Source: Bacteroides gallinarum DSM 18171 = JCM 13658 | GTDB lineage: Bacteria; Bacteroidota; Bacteroidia; Bacteroidales; Bacteroidaceae | Assembly (NCBI RefSeq): GCF_000374365.1 | Contig: NZ_KB894128.1 | Span: forward strand, 1-64,000 | Reading direction: 5' to 3' | DNA length: 64,000 nucleotides | Notes under the pieces: model-generated | What the model was told of the DNA's origin: nothing | Databases searched by the model: none | The model's input: only the letters and a program-made list of their open reading frames with translations | In this document: positions 61,338 through 64,000 of the stretch, piece by piece | Layout: the number at the start of each line of letters is the position of its first letter | How positions within the stretch are numbered: position 1 is the first letter of the stretch | Position numbers and translations under genes: made by a program

Positions 61338-63935
61338 ATGAATACGATGAAAATGAAAAAAAGTTTGGGAATATTGCTGTTTTCCCTTTTCTGCCTGGAT
61401 GCAGGAGCCATAGACCATAAAGGCATCACCTCCGCCCGGTTGGCTCCCGACCGCTTTACGCTTGTAGAGAACGGCGTTCCCGATGCTATCCTGATAGACG
61501 AACAGGAAGATGCCGGCGTAATGATAGCGGCGAAAAACCTCCGGAGCGACTTTAAGCGGGTAACCGGCAAGGCTGCCGATTTGCAGTTCGAACCCCGTGC
61601 AAAACGTATGATTATAGTGGGTACGCTCCACAGCCGCTATATAAAAGAACTGGCGAAAGCCAAGAAGATAGACGCCTCGTTGCTGAAATCCAAGAACGAA
61701 AAATACTTGATGACCGTAGTATCCGCCCCTTTGGAGAATGTGGACGAGGCGCTGGTTATTGCGGGAAGCGATAAGCGCGGAACGATTTATGGAATATACG
61801 AGCTTTCGGAGCAGATAGGCGTCTCGCCGTGGTATGACTGGGCTGATGTGCCGGTAGTGCCGCAGCAGAACTTATCCATTGCCCGCGGAAGCTATACGGC
61901 GGGCGAACCGGCAGTGAAGTACCGCGGTATCTTCCTGAATGACGAGGCTCCTTGCCTTACGGGGTGGGTAAAGCACACCTATGGAACGGATTACGGCGAC
62001 CACCGTTTTTATGCCCGCGTGTTCGAGCTGATTCTCCGTTTGCGCGGCAACTTCATGTGGCCTGCCATGTGGGGCTGGAGCTTCTATGCCGACGACCCCG
62101 AGAACAGCAAGACCGCCAATGAAATGGGCGTCATTATGGGAACCTCCCACCACGAACCTATGGCGCGCAATCATCAGGAATGGGCGAGAAAGCGCAAGGA
62201 ATACGGAGTATGGGACTATGCCTCCAACCAGGAAGTCATCGACCGCTTCTTCCGCGAAGGTATCGAACGGGCAGCCGGTACGGAAGATTTGATAACTATC
62301 GGCATGCGCGGCGACGGCGATACCCCCATGGGCGGAAAAGAAGGAGAAGACGACAAGTATGTACCGCGCGACGAAGAGAATATGCGCTTAATGGAGAAAA
62401 TCTTCAAGAACCAGCGGCGCATCATTAAGGAAGTAACGGGGAAGGCTCCGGAAAAGCGTCCGCAGGTATGGGCTATCTATAAAGAAGTACAGCGCTACTA
62501 CGATATGGGGCTCAGAGTACCCGACGATGTCATCATGCTGCTGAGCGACGACAACTGGGGCAATGTGCGCCGCCTGCCCAATGCGGAAGAGAGGAAACAT
62601 CCCGGAGGCTGGGGCATGTACTATCATGTGGACTACGTAGGTGCGCCCCGTAATACGAAATGGCTCAACGTAACCCCTATCCAGAACATGTGGGAACAGT
62701 TGCAACTGACCTACGACTATGGAGTAGACAAGTTATGGATACTCAATGTGGGCGACCTGAAGCCCATGGAATACCCCATTACCCTGTTCCTCGACATGGC
62801 ATGGAACCCTAAACGCTACACGGCGGACAACCTGCTGGAGCATCCGCGCGGGTTCTGCGCCCAGCAGTTCGGCGAGGAGCAGGCGGATGAAGCCATGCGC
62901 ATCCTGAACCTGTACAGCAAATACGCCGGCAGGGTTACCGCCGAGATGCTCGATAGCGGAACTTATAACCTGGAAACCGGAGAATGGAAGCAGGTTTCGG
63001 ACGAGTTTATAAAGCTCGAGGCGGAAGCGTTACGCCAGTATATATCGCTCGAGCCGGCGTACAAGGATGCGTACAAGCAACTCATCCTGTTCCCGGTCCA
63101 GGCAATGGCCAACCTGTACGAGATGTACTATGCGCAGGCCATGAACCACAAGCTCTACAAAGAGAACAACCCGCAGGCAAATTACTGGGCGGATAAGGTA
63201 GAGCAGGCTTTTAAGCGGGATAAAGACTTGTGCCACGACTACAACAACGTGATGTCCGGCGGCAAGTGGAAGAATATGATGATACAGAAACACATCGGCT
63301 ATACCTCATGGAACGACAACTTCCCGGAGGACAAACTGCCGGAAACATATCGCGTGGAAGCGCCGGAGCAGGCGGCGGGCGGCTATGTATTCAAGTCCCG
63401 TAACGGAGTAGTGGCAATGGAAGCCGAGCACTATTTCGAGAAAAAAGACGCTGCCGGGGCACAGTGGACGGTTATCCCCTATATGGGACGCACATTGAGC
63501 GGAATGGCGCTGATGCCTTACTCGAAAGAGGTTGCCGGAGCCTCCCTTTCCTATAAAATGGAAATCCCCGAAGATGTTACCGAAGTAACCGTGCATGTCG
63601 TCGTAAAGTCCACGCTGGCGTTCCATGATACAAAAGGGCACGAATATGAAGTCGGTTTCACCGGCGGCGATACGCAAACGGTTAACTTCAATGCCAACCT
63701 GAACGAAGAACCGGAGAATGTGTACTCGGTATTCTATCCGACCGTTGCCCGGAGAGTGGTCGAGAGCCAGGTGAAGCTGAAGCTGCCGGCTGCCGGCGAC
63801 AAGCTGCGCACCCTCACGTTGAAACCTTTAGACCCGGGAATCGTATTTGAAAAGATTGTGGTCGATTTAGGCGGATACCGGAAAACCTATCTGTATATGG
63901 ACGAGTCGCCCTGCTTCATTCCCCGTCCGGAGTAG
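61338..63935 (+). CDS. GH115 alpha-glucuronidase (second)
   Basis: 865 residues; signal peptide MKMKKSLGILLFSLFCLDAGA (start at 61338 or 61347). The same GH115 landmarks as the first copy: GSDKRGTIYGIYELSEQIG, KYRGIFLNDEAPCLTGW, NFMWPAMWGWSFYADD, GTSHHEPMARNHQEW, MRGDGDTPMGG and LSDDNWGNVRRLP. An insertion with GEDDKYVPRDEEN distinguishes it from the first, and the two copies are clearly diverged, so they may prefer different decorations. Last gene of block E; its 3' end overlaps the convergent gene by 20 bp. Confidence 0.94.
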   Translation: MNTMKMKKSLGILLFSLFCLDAGAIDHKGITSARLAPDRFTLVENGVPDAILIDEQEDAGVMIAAKNLRSDFKRVTGKAADLQFEPRAKRMIIVGTLHSRYIKELAKAKKIDASLLKSKNEKYLMTVVSAPLENVDEALVIAGSDKRGTIYGIYELSEQIGVSPWYDWADVPVVPQQNLSIARGSYTAGEPAVKYRGIFLNDEAPCLTGWVKHTYGTDYGDHRFYARVFELILRLRGNFMWPAMWGWSFYADDPENSKTANEMGVIMGTSHHEPMARNHQEWARKRKEYGVWDYASNQEVIDRFFREGIERAAGTEDLITIGMRGDGDTPMGGKEGEDDKYVPRDEENMRLMEKIFKNQRRIIKEVTGKAPEKRPQVWAIYKEVQRYYDMGLRVPDDVIMLLSDDNWGNVRRLPNAEERKHPGGWGMYYHVDYVGAPRNTKWLNVTPIQNMWEQLQLTYDYGVDKLWILNVGDLKPMEYPITLFLDMAWNPKRYTADNLLEHPRGFCAQQFGEEQADEAMRILNLYSKYAGRVTAEMLDSGTYNLETGEWKQVSDEFIKLEAEALRQYISLEPAYKDAYKQLILFPVQAMANLYEMYYAQAMNHKLYKENNPQANYWADKVEQAFKRDKDLCHDYNNVMSGGKWKNMMIQKHIGYTSWNDNFPEDKLPETYRVEAPEQAAGGYVFKSRNGVVAMEAEHYFEKKDAAGAQWTVIPYMGRTLSGMALMPYSKEVAGASLSYKMEIPEDVTEVTVHVVVKSTLAFHDTKGHEYEVGFTGGDTQTVNFNANLNEEPENVYSVFYPTVARRVVESQVKLKLPAAGDKLRTLTLKPLDPGIVFEKIVVDLGGYRKTYLYMDESPCFIPRPE

Positions 63936-64000
63936 GCGGTTGCAGGCTCTGCTCCATGTAGGCGGTGGGCGTCATTCCATATAACTCCTTGAAAGCAGTC
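63916..64000 (-). CDS. AraC/HTCS-type regulator, C-terminal fragment (cut by window edge)
   Basis: Read on the minus strand from the edge, the frame gives TAFKELYGMTPTAYMEQSLQ and ends PPTPDGE-stop (TGA at 63918-63916). FKELYGMTPTAYM corresponds to the last helix of AraC-family DNA-binding domains (compare FQEEFGMRPSQYVNQW at the end of the regulator at 45459). This could be a full hybrid two-component regulator or another AraC protein; only the last 27 residues are visible. Its stop codon lies inside the end of the GH115 gene. Confidence 0.65.
   Translation of the reverse strand, partial: TAFKELYGMTPTAYMEQSLQPPTPDGE

Overview
The window looks like a chromosomal segment of a gut-type Bacteroides. 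The evidence is the SusC/SusD pairs, DUF1735 and DUF5687 proteins, many lipobox proteins, and promoters of the Bacteroidales type (-33 TTTG, -7 TAnnTTTG). The gene set resembles xylan-degrading species of the B. eggerthii/B. stercoris kind, but the species is inference. I see no rRNA, tRNA or CRISPR array.

Left part (1-16.6 kb, almost all on the minus strand): the edge of an IS transposase, a fused NfnAB-like oxidoreductase, a REP-associated transposase inside inverted REP-like arms with a tandem-repeat array on each side, serS, rplU-rpmA, a HAD phosphatase with a membrane tail, an NlpC/P60 lipoprotein, an ABC ATPase with its DUF5687 membrane partner, an M16 peptidase, kdsA, a lipid kinase and miaA. 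This is ordinary core genome apart from the repeats.

Right part (17.2-64 kb): one large xylan-utilisation locus. Block A is a GH43 lipoprotein (17253). Block B (19251-33567) is the uptake operon: susC-susD-susC-susD, a DUF1735 surface lipoprotein, a GH10 xylanase interrupted by carbohydrate-binding modules, and a second GH10. Block C (34507-41399) holds a GH43-Sde182 fusion, a GH2 and a GH43-CBM6. Block D (minus, 45347-41488) holds a paralogous GH43-CBM6 and a GH31. A membrane sensor fused to an AraC-type DNA-binding domain (48569-45459, minus) sits in the middle. Block E (48793-63935) holds GH115, GH43-CBM6-CE1, CE15-GH8, CE6-GH95, GH43 and GH115. A second AraC/HTCS-type regulator begins at the right edge (minus, partial).

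Working model: surface GH10 enzymes cut xylan, the two SusCD pairs import oligosaccharides, and periplasmic enzymes remove glucuronic acid (GH115, CE15), acetyl (CE6), ferulate (CE1), arabinose and xylose (GH43), and galactose or fucose (GH95) decorations. GH8 and GH43 enzymes finish the backbone. The most unusual points are: (1) the regulator keeps the sensor and AraC ends of a hybrid two-component system but lacks the ATPase and receiver domains and has lost the phospho-acceptor histidine; (2) a repeated half-site, GTWACAT and GTAAC spaced 20-21 bp apart, lies upstream of four separate blocks of the locus; (3) several esterase-glycosidase fusions; (4) a REP transposase next to a 20-bp tandem array that appears to have grown from the REP tail.
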